Notes: generated by a model from the letters alone, not told the origin. Positions 1-5,482 are shown, counted from the stretch's first letter. The stretch is DNA of 5,572 nt from Pseudomonadota bacterium (GCA_021815905.1 JAKAZP010000189.1:1-5572); one strand, 5' to 3'. Numbers and translations are program-made.

Positions 1-354
1 CGCGCGCTCGATGCCGGCGCGGCGAGCGCGCTGCTCGCAAGCCCGGGGAGCAGTCGCGAGGCGCTCGCGCGCCTCGAGGCCGCGCTCACCGCGCCGAGCC
101 CCCCCGGGGGTGACGCCGCGCAGGCCGCGCAGGCCTGGCGGGAATTCGCGCGCTTCTTCGACACCGCCTGGAGCCCGAGGCGCATCGCCCTCGATGCGCT
201 GCTCGCGCATCTGCCCGCCGTCGCGGACTGGCGCGCGGTGTGCGCGATCGATGCCGATTCCATTCTGGATGAGCGTGCGCGCTTCGCGCGCGTCACCGGC
301 GCGCTTCCCGAGGGCACTGCACTGCGAGCGCCCGCGGGCCGGGAAGCCCGGTGA
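1..354 (+). CDS. 3' end of an unrecognised gene upstream of mocA
   Basis: The frame is open from the first base of the window and ends at the TGA at 352-354. This gives the last 117 residues of a protein whose start lies outside. The visible part is rich in Ala, Arg and Leu and looks largely helical, with a Pro/Gly-rich linker near residues 37-42. A recognisable stretch is WREFARFFDTAWSPRR, followed by a segment containing CAIDADSILDERARF. I see no metal-binding cysteine cluster, nucleotide-binding loop or membrane segment, and I cannot assign a family. Its stop overlaps the mocA start as GTGA, so the two genes are very probably co-transcribed and translationally coupled. A role in the same molybdoenzyme-related operon is therefore possible, but this is inferred from position only. 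Confidence 0.7.
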   Translation, partial: RALDAGAASALLASPGSSREALARLEAALTAPSPPGGDAAQAAQAWREFARFFDTAWSPRRIALDALLAHLPAVADWRAVCAIDADSILDERARFARVTGALPEGTALRAPAGREAR

Positions 355-959
355 GCGCACACGCGGCATCCGCCGCGGCCGGACTGCACGCCATCGTGCT
401 CGCCGCGGGAGCCTCGACCCGTTTCGGCTCGCCCAAGCAGTTGGTGCGCATCGGAGACCGGCCGCTGCTCAATGCCGCGGTGGGCTGCGCCTCGGAAGTG
501 GTCGGTCAGTCGGTGCTGGTCGTGCTCGGCGCGCACGCCGCCGAGCTCACGCCGCTCCTGAAGCATTCCGCGGCCACGGTGGTGATCAACCGCCAGTGGC
601 GCGAGGGACTCGGAAGCTCGATCCGCGCCGGCATCGCACGGCTGCCCCCGTCCTGCACGGGCGCGCTGTTGCTGCTCGCGGACCAGGCGGCGGTGAGCGC
701 CGAGGATTTGCGCCGCCTGGCCGATGCCTGGAAGCGCCATCCGGAGGGCATCGCCGCGGCCGTCCACGGCACGACCGTCGGCGCGCCGGCGATCTTTCCG
801 GGCTTTCTGTTCCCGGAGCTCGCCGAGCTCAAGGGCGACGTCGGCGCCCGCGTGCTGCTGAAGCGCTACGCGGCGCGTCTCACCCGGGTGCCGATGTCGA
901 GCGCCGCATTCGATCTCGACACGCCCGAGGACCTGCTCTCGCTCGAGGTTCGCAAGTAA
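351..959 (+). CDS. MocA/MobA-like molybdenum cofactor nucleotidyltransferase
   Basis: The product is a 202-residue NTP-transferase of the MobA/MocA type. Relatives transfer CMP or GMP from the nucleotide triphosphate to molybdopterin in the cytoplasm, completing the cofactor for xanthine dehydrogenase/CO dehydrogenase-type or DMSO reductase-type enzymes. The N-terminal nucleotide-binding loop LAAGASTRFGSPKQL (about residues 17-31) is intact. It is followed by NRQWREGLGSSIRAGI near the middle, a metal-binding Asp in LLLLADQ, a GAPAIF segment, a GDVGARVLL segment, and DLDTPEDL near the C-terminus. The order and length fit MocA-like cytidylyltransferases better than MobA. The family usually shows DQP where this protein has DQA. 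The GTG start overlaps the upstream stop by 4 bases, and no better start lies before the conserved loop. MocA function is likely; a related sugar or cofactor nucleotidyltransferase cannot be excluded. Confidence 0.88.
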   Translation: MSAHAASAAAGLHAIVLAAGASTRFGSPKQLVRIGDRPLLNAAVGCASEVVGQSVLVVLGAHAAELTPLLKHSAATVVINRQWREGLGSSIRAGIARLPPSCTGALLLLADQAAVSAEDLRRLADAWKRHPEGIAAAVHGTTVGAPAIFPGFLFPELAELKGDVGARVLLKRYAARLTRVPMSSAAFDLDTPEDLLSLEVRK

Positions 960-966
960 CTCGCGC

Positions 967-1350
967 TCAGCAGCTCTTGCCCGAAGGAGCGAGCGGGTGC
1001 GGGAAGTTGTCCGACTCATCCTCGCCCTCGCGCGGCGCGAGGCAGGCGAAGTCCTTCTCGAGCGCGATGGCGAGCTCGCCCGCGGCGAGCGGCTGCGTGG
1101 CGCTCAAGGTGACCAGGTCGGTGCCGTGCCAGCGGTCCACGAGCGCGCGCGGAACGCGAATCTCCATGAGAGACCCATTATAACTGGCTGTAATATAATC
1201 ATTTGTCTTATCGTCCCGCAGCCGGTAAACGAGCGCGGCCCCACCGGGAAATTCCGTGCGGTCCTCGACCGCGCCGCGCTCGGCGAGCGAGCGCAACTCT
1301 GCCTGCGTCAGGCGCAGGCGCAGGGTATTGCCTTTGATTCTGAGCTTCAC
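967..1350 (-). CDS. Small conserved protein of unknown function (DUF7009-like, tentative)
   Basis: The gene encodes a 127-residue soluble protein. A GTG at 1359 would add three residues, but that codon overlaps the Shine-Dalgarno sequence GAAGGAG. The GTG at 1350 sits 8 bases after it and gives the start MKLRIKGNTLRLRLTQAE. The N-terminal KLRIKGN...RLRLTQ pattern and the C-terminal EKDFACL...DESDNFPHP pattern match, from memory, a conserved bacterial family listed as DUF7009; I could not verify that name. The protein looks beta-rich. It has two Cys, one in the DFACL motif and one at the very C-terminus (GKSC), and no signal peptide or membrane segment. It is convergent with mocA (7-base gap) and divergent from the sulfite reductase gene. 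Codons 48-60 are strikingly AT-rich compared with the rest of the gene. Its function is unknown. Confidence 0.85.
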   Translation of the reverse strand: MKLRIKGNTLRLRLTQAELRSLAERGAVEDRTEFPGGAALVYRLRDDKTNDYITASYNGSLMEIRVPRALVDRWHGTDLVTLSATQPLAAGELAIALEKDFACLAPREGEDESDNFPHPLAPSGKSC

Positions 1351-1358
1351 GGGGCGCA

Positions 1359-1366
1359 CTCCTTCA
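1359..1366 (-). promoter_or_regulatory. Ribosome binding site that fixes the start of the small unknown gene
   Basis: On the minus strand the sequence TGAAGGAG is followed by 8 bases and then GTG at 1350. The upstream in-frame GTG at 1359 begins with the last base of this site and so cannot be served by it. This decides the start in favour of the downstream GTG. Confidence 0.7.
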
Positions 1367-1380
1367 TCGACCGGGGGCGA

Positions 1381-1395
1381 TTATCGCATCGATAA
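1381..1395. promoter_or_regulatory. 15-bp palindrome, candidate CysB (LysR-type) binding site
   Basis: TTATCG-CAT-CGATAA has perfect 6-bp arms around a 3-base centre. It stands out as AT-rich in a GC-rich region and contains the T-N11-A arrangement typical of LysR-family sites. It lies in the 114-base divergent region between the small unknown gene and the sulfite reductase gene, about 75 bases before the latter's predicted transcription start, where LysR-type activators usually anchor. The right arm continues as GATAACCGC, and the same nine bases occur in the cysB/cysH intergenic region at 4678-4686. Assignment to CysB is inferred from context. The palindrome also contains a -10-like GATAAT on the minus strand (1385-1380), so binding could affect the divergent gene. 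Confidence 0.5.
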
Positions 1396-1450
1396 CCGCC
1401 GGCGCGGGTAGCCAAACCACACGGTATTTAGGTCCGTGACGGAGCCCGCC

Positions 1451-1456
1451 TATAGT
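1451..1456 (+). promoter_or_regulatory. -10-like hexamer of the sulfite reductase promoter
   Basis: TATAGT matches the sigma-70 -10 consensus at five of six positions and ends 8 bases before the ATG at 1465. Transcription would then start at or within a base or two of the ATG, giving a leaderless mRNA. No Shine-Dalgarno sequence lies at the proper distance before the ATG. A -35 element is poor: TTTAGG at 1427-1432 matches three of six bases with an 18-base spacer, as expected for a promoter that depends on an activator such as CysB. Confidence 0.5.
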
Positions 1457-1464
1457 CGCTCGCC

Positions 1465-3153
1465 ATGTACCGATACGATGAGCTCGACCGGGCACTCGTG
1501 CTCGAGCGCGTGGCGCAGTTCCGCGAGCAGACCCGCCGCTATCTCGCCGGCGAGCTCGGCGAGGAGGAGTTCAAGGCGCTGCGCCTGCGCAACGGCCTGT
1601 ACCAGCAGCGCTTCGCGCCGATGCTGCGCATCTCGGTGCCCTACGGGCTGCTCGGCTCCGGGCAGCTCGCCGCCCTCGCGCGGCTCACGCGCGAGTACGA
1701 CCGCGGCTACGCGCATTTCACCACCCGGCAGAACGTCCAGCTCAACTGGCCGGAGCTCGCGCGCGTTCCCGACCTGCTCGAGGAGCTCGCGCAGGTGCAG
1801 CTGCACGGAATCCAGGCCTGCGGCAACGACACGCGCAACATCACCTGCGACTACCTCGCCGGCGTCGCCCCCGACGAGAGCGTCGACCCGCGCCCGTACT
1901 GCGAGCTGCTGCGCCAGTTCGTGACGCTGCACCCGGAGTTCTACTGGCTGCCGCGGAAGTTCAAGTTCGGATTCACCGGCGCGAGGATCGATCGCGCGGC
2001 GACGCTCACCAACGATGTGGCCGTGCACGTGCGGCGGGCGGACGACGGCGCGATCGGCTACCGCATCTTCGTCGGCGGCGGCCTCGGCCGCGCGCCCATG
2101 CTCGGCCAGGAAATGAACCCGTTCGTGCCCGAGGCCGACCTGCTCGCCTACGCCTGCGCGATCCTGCGGACCTTCAACCGCTTCGGGCGGCGCGACAACA
2201 TCCACAAGGCGCGCATCAAGATCGTGCTCCGGGAGTGGGGTTACGAGCGCTTCCGCGCGGCGATCGAGCAGGAGTACGGCAGGATCCGCTCGAGCGCCGA
2301 GGGCGAGGAGCTGCGCCTCGCGGCGCAGGACATCGCGCGCATGCGCGCGCACTTCCGGGCCCCGCCCTACCTCCCGGCGGCGCAAGCGAGCGCCGACCTC
2401 GGCGCGTGGGAAGCGCGCGATGCGCGCTTCGCCGCCTGGACGAGGCGCAACGTGCGCGCGCACCGGATGGCCGGATATCGCATCGTCAGCGTCTCGCTCA
2501 AGGCCCCCGCGCGGGCGCCGGGGGACTGCACCGCCTCGCAGCTCGAGGCGCTCGCCCGGATCTCGCGCGCCTACAGCTTCGGCGAGCTGCGCTCGAGCTA
2601 CGAGCAGAACCTCGTGCTCGCGGACGTCCCCGAGCGCGACCTGCACGCGCTCTGGCGCGAGCTCGACGCCGCGGATCTCGCCACACCCAACATCGGCCTC
2701 GTGACCGACGTCGTCGCCTGCCCGGGACTCGACTTCTGCACTCTCGCGAATGCCGGCACGATCGGAGTCGCCGCCGAGATCCAGCGGCGCTTCGACTCGC
2801 TCGATGCGCAGTACGAGGTCGGGCCGATCCGCATCGCCCTGAGCGGCTGCATGAACGGTTGCGGTCACCACAGCGTCGGACACATCGGCATCCTCGGCGT
2901 CGACAAGCACGGCGAGGAGTGGTACCAGGTCACCTTGGGCGGCAGCCCCGGAAACGATGCCGCCATCGGCGAGCGGGTCGGTCCCGCGCTCGCGCGGCAC
3001 GAGATCGCCGCGGGCGTCGAGCGCCTCATCCGCGCCTACCTCGCACTGCGCATCGACGAGGACGAGAGCTTTCTCGAGTGCTGCCGGCGGCTCGGCCTCG
3101 AGCCGTTCAAGGAGCATCTCTACGGCGGCCGGACCGCGGCGGTGGCGGCGTGA
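1465..3153 (+). CDS. cysI: Assimilatory sulfite reductase, sirohaem/[4Fe-4S] haemoprotein (CysI-like)
   Basis: This 562-residue enzyme of the nitrite/sulfite reductase family reduces sulfite to sulfide with six electrons in the cytoplasm. It has the duplicated ferredoxin-like plus sirohaem-domain layout. The substrate-binding basic residues of E. coli CysI have clear counterparts: Arg88 in TTRQN, Arg124 in GNDTRN, and Lys165 and Lys167 in LPRKFK. The cluster ligands are all present: Cys419 and Cys425 (CPGLDFC), then Cys462 and Cys466 (SGCMNGCGHH). The opening MYRYDELD and overall length match the Pseudomonas-type enzyme, which lacks a CysJ flavoprotein partner. The ATG at 1465 is the family start and lies 8 bases after a -10-like hexamer. 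The stop overlaps the DUF934 start by 4 bases. Nitrite reductase activity is possible within the family, but the cysB-cysH-cysG context favours sulfite. Confidence 0.95.
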   Translation: MYRYDELDRALVLERVAQFREQTRRYLAGELGEEEFKALRLRNGLYQQRFAPMLRISVPYGLLGSGQLAALARLTREYDRGYAHFTTRQNVQLNWPELARVPDLLEELAQVQLHGIQACGNDTRNITCDYLAGVAPDESVDPRPYCELLRQFVTLHPEFYWLPRKFKFGFTGARIDRAATLTNDVAVHVRRADDGAIGYRIFVGGGLGRAPMLGQEMNPFVPEADLLAYACAILRTFNRFGRRDNIHKARIKIVLREWGYERFRAAIEQEYGRIRSSAEGEELRLAAQDIARMRAHFRAPPYLPAAQASADLGAWEARDARFAAWTRRNVRAHRMAGYRIVSVSLKAPARAPGDCTASQLEALARISRAYSFGELRSSYEQNLVLADVPERDLHALWRELDAADLATPNIGLVTDVVACPGLDFCTLANAGTIGVAAEIQRRFDSLDAQYEVGPIRIALSGCMNGCGHHSVGHIGILGVDKHGEEWYQVTLGGSPGNDAAIGERVGPALARHEIAAGVERLIRAYLALRIDEDESFLECCRRLGLEPFKEHLYGGRTAAVAA

Positions 3154-3695
3154 GGATCCTGCGCGCCCGCGCGCTGGTCGAGGACGACTGGGCGCTCGAG
3201 GGCGAGCCGGGAACGGGCGGCCTCGCCCCGGGGGCAAGGGTCATCGTTCCGCTCGAGCGCTGGCGGGCCGAGCGCGCCTCGCTCGCCTCCCGGTTCGCGG
3301 CCGTGGGCGTGCTCGTTCCCAACACGGCGGACATCGAGGCGGTGCACCCGGAAATCGCCGACCGGCCGCTGATCGCGCTCGAGTTTCCCCGCTTCGCCGA
3401 CGGGCGGGCGCTGTCGCAGGCCGCGCTGCTGCGCAGGCGCCTCGGATTCGAGGGCGAGTTGCGGGCGGTGGGGGACATCATCCGCGACCTCGTGTACTGG
3501 CTCGGCCGCTGCGGCTTCGATGCGATCGTGCCGCGCGCCGATCAGGACCTGCAAGCCTGCCGGCTCGCGCTCGATGAGCTGACCGTGGTCTATCAGGACG
3601 CGGCCGACGGGCGCGTTCCCGTCTGGAGGCAACGCCGGAGCGCGGCCGCGCAGCGGATGCCCGCGGGCGCCGCGGGCGCGAGGGAAGCGCCCTGA
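3150..3695 (+). CDS. DUF934 family protein, sulfite reductase partner
   Basis: The gene encodes 181 residues from a GTG that overlaps the cysI stop as GTGA, so the two are translationally coupled. Family landmarks are an N-terminal ALVEDDWAL segment, a VIVPLERW segment, IALEFPRFADGRALSQA starting near residue 75, GFEGELRAVGDIIRD, and a RCGFDAIVPR segment around Cys121. These match DUF934, a family regularly encoded directly after CysI-like sulfite reductases in beta- and gammaproteobacteria that lack CysJ. No flavin-, FeS- or nucleotide-binding motif is evident and the protein has no signal peptide. The last 20 or so residues are an Ala/Gly/Arg-rich tail of low complexity. The biochemical role is not established to my knowledge. 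The tight pairing suggests help with electron supply, assembly or stability of the reductase, which is an inference. Confidence 0.92.
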   Translation: MRILRARALVEDDWALEGEPGTGGLAPGARVIVPLERWRAERASLASRFAAVGVLVPNTADIEAVHPEIADRPLIALEFPRFADGRALSQAALLRRRLGFEGELRAVGDIIRDLVYWLGRCGFDAIVPRADQDLQACRLALDELTVVYQDAADGRVPVWRQRRSAAAQRMPAGAAGAREAP

Positions 3696-3696
3696 G

Positions 3697-4668
3697 TCAA
3701 CGCTGCGGCAGCTTCAGGTCCGCGAACAGCGCCGCAACCTCCTCCGGCGTCGCGGCTCGGTGCGCGCGCTCGACCAGACGCCGGTCGAGGTGCGGAGCGA
3801 GGAGCTGCGCGAACTCGTACATGTACTTTCGCAGCAACAGCCCGCGGCGAAAGCCGAGCCAGGTGGTGTGCGCGGGCAGAAGGTGCGCCGCGTCGATCAC
3901 CGCGAGATCCGGGTCGTGCTCATCGACCGCCATGTGGGCGACGATCCCGACTCCGAGCCCGAGCCGCACGTAGGTCACGATCACGTCCGCATCGCGCGCG
4001 GTGATCGCGACGTTGGGAGTGTACCCGGCCTTCGCGAACGCCTCGTTGAGCGAGGACGGCCCGGTGAAACTGAACGTGTAGGTGATGAGCGGATGGGAGG
4101 CGAGCTGGCGGAAGCCGAGCTTGCCCGAGCCCGCGAGCGGGTGGCCGCGCGGCACGATCACCACCCGGTTCCAGCGATAGCAGGGCAGCAGTGTCAGCTC
4201 CGGGAACAACGCCTCGGAGCCCGTGGCGATCGCGCAGTCGATGCGATCCTGCGCGACCATCTCCGCGATCTGCTCCGAGGTTCCCTGGTGCAGGTGCAGC
4301 CGCACGTTCGGATAGCGCGCGCGGAACTCGCGCAGGACGTCGGGCAGGACATAACGCGCCTGGGTGTGCGTGGTGCCGATCGAAAGGCTCCCGCGGCCCT
4401 CGTCGCGCAGCTCCGCGGAAAGCGCGCGGATGCTCTGCGCCTCCTGGAGGATGCGCATCGCCCGCTCGAGCACCTGCGCTCCGGCGGGCGTGATCCGCGT
4501 GAGGTTGCGTCCCTCGCGCACGAAGACCTGGAACCCGAGCTCGTCCTCGAGCAGCTTGATCTGCTTGCTGACGCCCGGCTGGGAGGTGTGCAGCTTCTGC
4601 GCGGCCGCCGTGATGTTGAGGCCGCTCTGGGCCACGGCGGCCAGGTAACGCAGTTGGTGCAGCTTCAT
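3697..4668 (-). CDS. cysB: CysB, LysR-family regulator of sulfur assimilation
   Basis: The product has 323 residues, almost exactly the size of E. coli CysB (324). The N-terminal winged helix-turn-helix occupies about residues 18-40 (ITAAAQKLHTSQPGVSKQIK), followed by a linker helix and the effector domain. The ligand-pocket residues of CysB are conserved at the same numbers: Thr100, Thr102 and Gln103 in TTHTQAR, Thr149 in AIAT, and Thr202 in FTG. The C-terminal DADVIVTYVRLGLGVGI and final DLKLPQR also fit CysB. In known cases it activates cys genes with N-acetylserine or O-acetylserine as inducer and represses itself. The start chosen is the ATG at 4668 (MKLHQLRYLA); an upstream in-frame ATG at 4707 would add 13 unconserved residues. 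It is divergent from cysH and convergent with the DUF934 gene, one base apart. Related Cbl-type regulators are a less likely alternative. Confidence 0.95.
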   Translation of the reverse strand: MKLHQLRYLAAVAQSGLNITAAAQKLHTSQPGVSKQIKLLEDELGFQVFVREGRNLTRITPAGAQVLERAMRILQEAQSIRALSAELRDEGRGSLSIGTTHTQARYVLPDVLREFRARYPNVRLHLHQGTSEQIAEMVAQDRIDCAIATGSEALFPELTLLPCYRWNRVVIVPRGHPLAGSGKLGFRQLASHPLITYTFSFTGPSSLNEAFAKAGYTPNVAITARDADVIVTYVRLGLGVGIVAHMAVDEHDPDLAVIDAAHLLPAHTTWLGFRRGLLLRKYMYEFAQLLAPHLDRRLVERAHRAATPEEVAALFADLKLPQR

Positions 4669-4675
4669 GCGCGCG

Positions 4676-4681
4676 ATGATA
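4676..4681 (-). promoter_or_regulatory. -10-like hexamer of the cysB promoter
   Basis: On the minus strand TATCAT matches the -10 consensus at five of six positions and ends 7 bases before the cysB ATG at 4668. No ribosome binding site is seen at normal spacing, which again suggests a leaderless transcript. A weak -35 candidate, TTCTGA, lies 16 bases upstream. The hexamer overlaps the GATAACCGC sequence (4678-4686, plus strand) shared with the palindrome before cysI. CysB bound there would cover its own promoter, consistent with the autorepression known for CysB. Confidence 0.45.
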
Positions 4682-4738
4682 ACCGCTCCGCAGTCACTCA
4701 GAAGCAATCATTCGTTCCATGCCCTCCGGCGCCGCTGG

Positions 4739-4744
4739 CATATT
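4739..4744 (+). promoter_or_regulatory. Weak -10-like hexamer of the cysH promoter
   Basis: CATATT matches four of six -10 positions and ends 7 bases before the ATG at 4752, the same geometry as the cysI and cysB starts. No Shine-Dalgarno sequence precedes the ATG. No convincing -35 element is seen. If this is the promoter, the alternative ATG at 4719 lies upstream of the transcript and cannot be used. Confidence 0.35.
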
Positions 4745-4751
4745 GCCGCTC

Positions 4752-5465
4752 ATGGCGGAGCCGCTCACCCCCGATCTCGAGTTGAAGGCCCACTCGGTGC
4801 GCGCGCAGCTCGCCGCGGCGGTGCGCGCCCACGGGCGCGTGGTGTACTCGAACAGCCTGGGGGCCGAAGCCATGGTGCTCACCGACATCATCTGGTCGCA
4901 CCTGCCGGGCATCGACATGTTCAGCATCGACACCGGGCGGCTGCACGGGGAAACGTACGAGCTGCTCGAGCGGCTCGAGCGGCGTTACGGCAGATCGCTG
5001 CGGCTCGTGCACCCGGACGCCCGCGCGCTCGAGGAGCTGGTCGCCGCGCACGGAGTCAACGGCTTCTATCGGAGCCCGGAGGCGCGCCTCGCCTGCTGCC
5101 GGGTGCGCAAAGTCGAACCCTTCAGGCGGGCCGTCGCCGGGTACGGTGCATGGATCACCGGAGTGCGTCGCGAGCAGTCCCCGGCCCGCGCGCACGCCGA
5201 GCCGCTCGAGTGGGACGGGGAGCACGGCCTTTACAAGGTGAGTCCGCTGCTCGAGTGGACCGAGGCCGAGGTGTGGCAGTACATCCGCGCGCACCGGCTG
5301 CCGTACAACACCCTGCACGACCGTCGATTCCCGAGCATCGGCTGCTCGCCCTGCACCCGCGCCATTGAACCGGGGGAAGGCCGCCGCGCCGGGCGCTGGT
5401 GGTGGGAGCAGTCCGAGTCGCGCGAATGCGGGCTGCATCCGCGCACCGCGGTCGCTCGAGCCTGA
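4752..5465 (+). CDS. cysH: Assimilatory adenylyl-sulfate (APS) reductase, CysH family
   Basis: The 237-residue enzyme reduces activated sulfate to sulfite and AMP using thioredoxin or glutaredoxin. The adenylyl-binding SNSLGAEAMVLTD (from about residue 33), IDTGRLHGETY and ITGVRREQSPAR segments are standard for CysH. Two cysteine pairs, Cys115-Cys116 (ACCRVRK) and Cys198-x-x-Cys201 (GCSPCTRAI), form the [4Fe-4S] site that marks APS-using enzymes; E. coli-type PAPS reductases lack them. The catalytic Cys226 is in the C-terminal ECGLH, after RAGRWWWE. APS use means APS kinase is not needed for this step. The ATG at 4752 (MAEPLTPDLE) is preferred over the ATG at 4719, whose extra 11 residues look unconserved and would overlap the promoter. 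The gene is divergent from cysB and lies 17 bases before cysG, probably in one operon. Confidence 0.95.
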   Translation: MAEPLTPDLELKAHSVRAQLAAAVRAHGRVVYSNSLGAEAMVLTDIIWSHLPGIDMFSIDTGRLHGETYELLERLERRYGRSLRLVHPDARALEELVAAHGVNGFYRSPEARLACCRVRKVEPFRRAVAGYGAWITGVRREQSPARAHAEPLEWDGEHGLYKVSPLLEWTEAEVWQYIRAHRLPYNTLHDRRFPSIGCSPCTRAIEPGEGRRAGRWWWEQSESRECGLHPRTAVARA

Positions 5466-5469
5466 CACC

Positions 5470-5479
5470 GGAGGGGAGG
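5470..5479 (+). promoter_or_regulatory. Strong ribosome binding site of cysG
   Basis: GGAGGGGAGG ends three bases before the ATG at 5483, and its first GGAGG is 8 bases before that ATG. It is the strongest Shine-Dalgarno sequence in the window. It contrasts with cysI, cysB and cysH, which lack one, and fits an internal gene of an operon. Confidence 0.7.
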
Positions 5480-5482
5480 CGC

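Noticed and set aside
11..1183. Plus-strand open frame spanning the start of the window, mocA and part of the small gene
   Set aside because: Its translation is Arg/Ala/Pro/Gly-rich with no domain, and it runs across three better-supported genes.
1450..3237. Very long open frame on the minus strand across the sulfite reductase gene
   Set aside because: It is antisense to a clear CysI with all cofactor residues and has a low-complexity Arg/Ala/Glu/Val composition. Long spurious frames are expected opposite GC-rich genes.
3659..3680. GC-rich inverted repeats (GCCCGCGGGC and neighbours) at the 3' end of the DUF934 gene as a terminator
   Set aside because: They lie within coding sequence, have no following T-run, and such palindromes are common in an Ala/Gly/Arg-coding GC-rich tail.
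3817..3826. Perfect 10-bp palindrome GTACATGTAC
   Set aside because: It lies inside cysB, where it encodes the conserved KYMYEF segment, so the protein sequence explains it.
4719..4751. Upstream ATG as the cysH start
   Set aside because: It would add 11 residues (MPSGAAGILPL) not typical of CysH and would place the start upstream of the -10-like element. No ribosome binding site supports it.
3760..4785. Long plus-strand open frame opposite cysB
   Set aside because: It lies over an intact CysB with conserved ligand residues, and its translation is Arg/Glu/Val/His-rich with no recognisable domain. It is a GC-rich shadow.
1400..5400. Repeated CTCGAG hexamers as a possible repeat element or modification-site array
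   Set aside because: They fall mostly in frame as Leu-Glu codon pairs or as parts of preferred CTC and GAG codons, so codon usage explains them.
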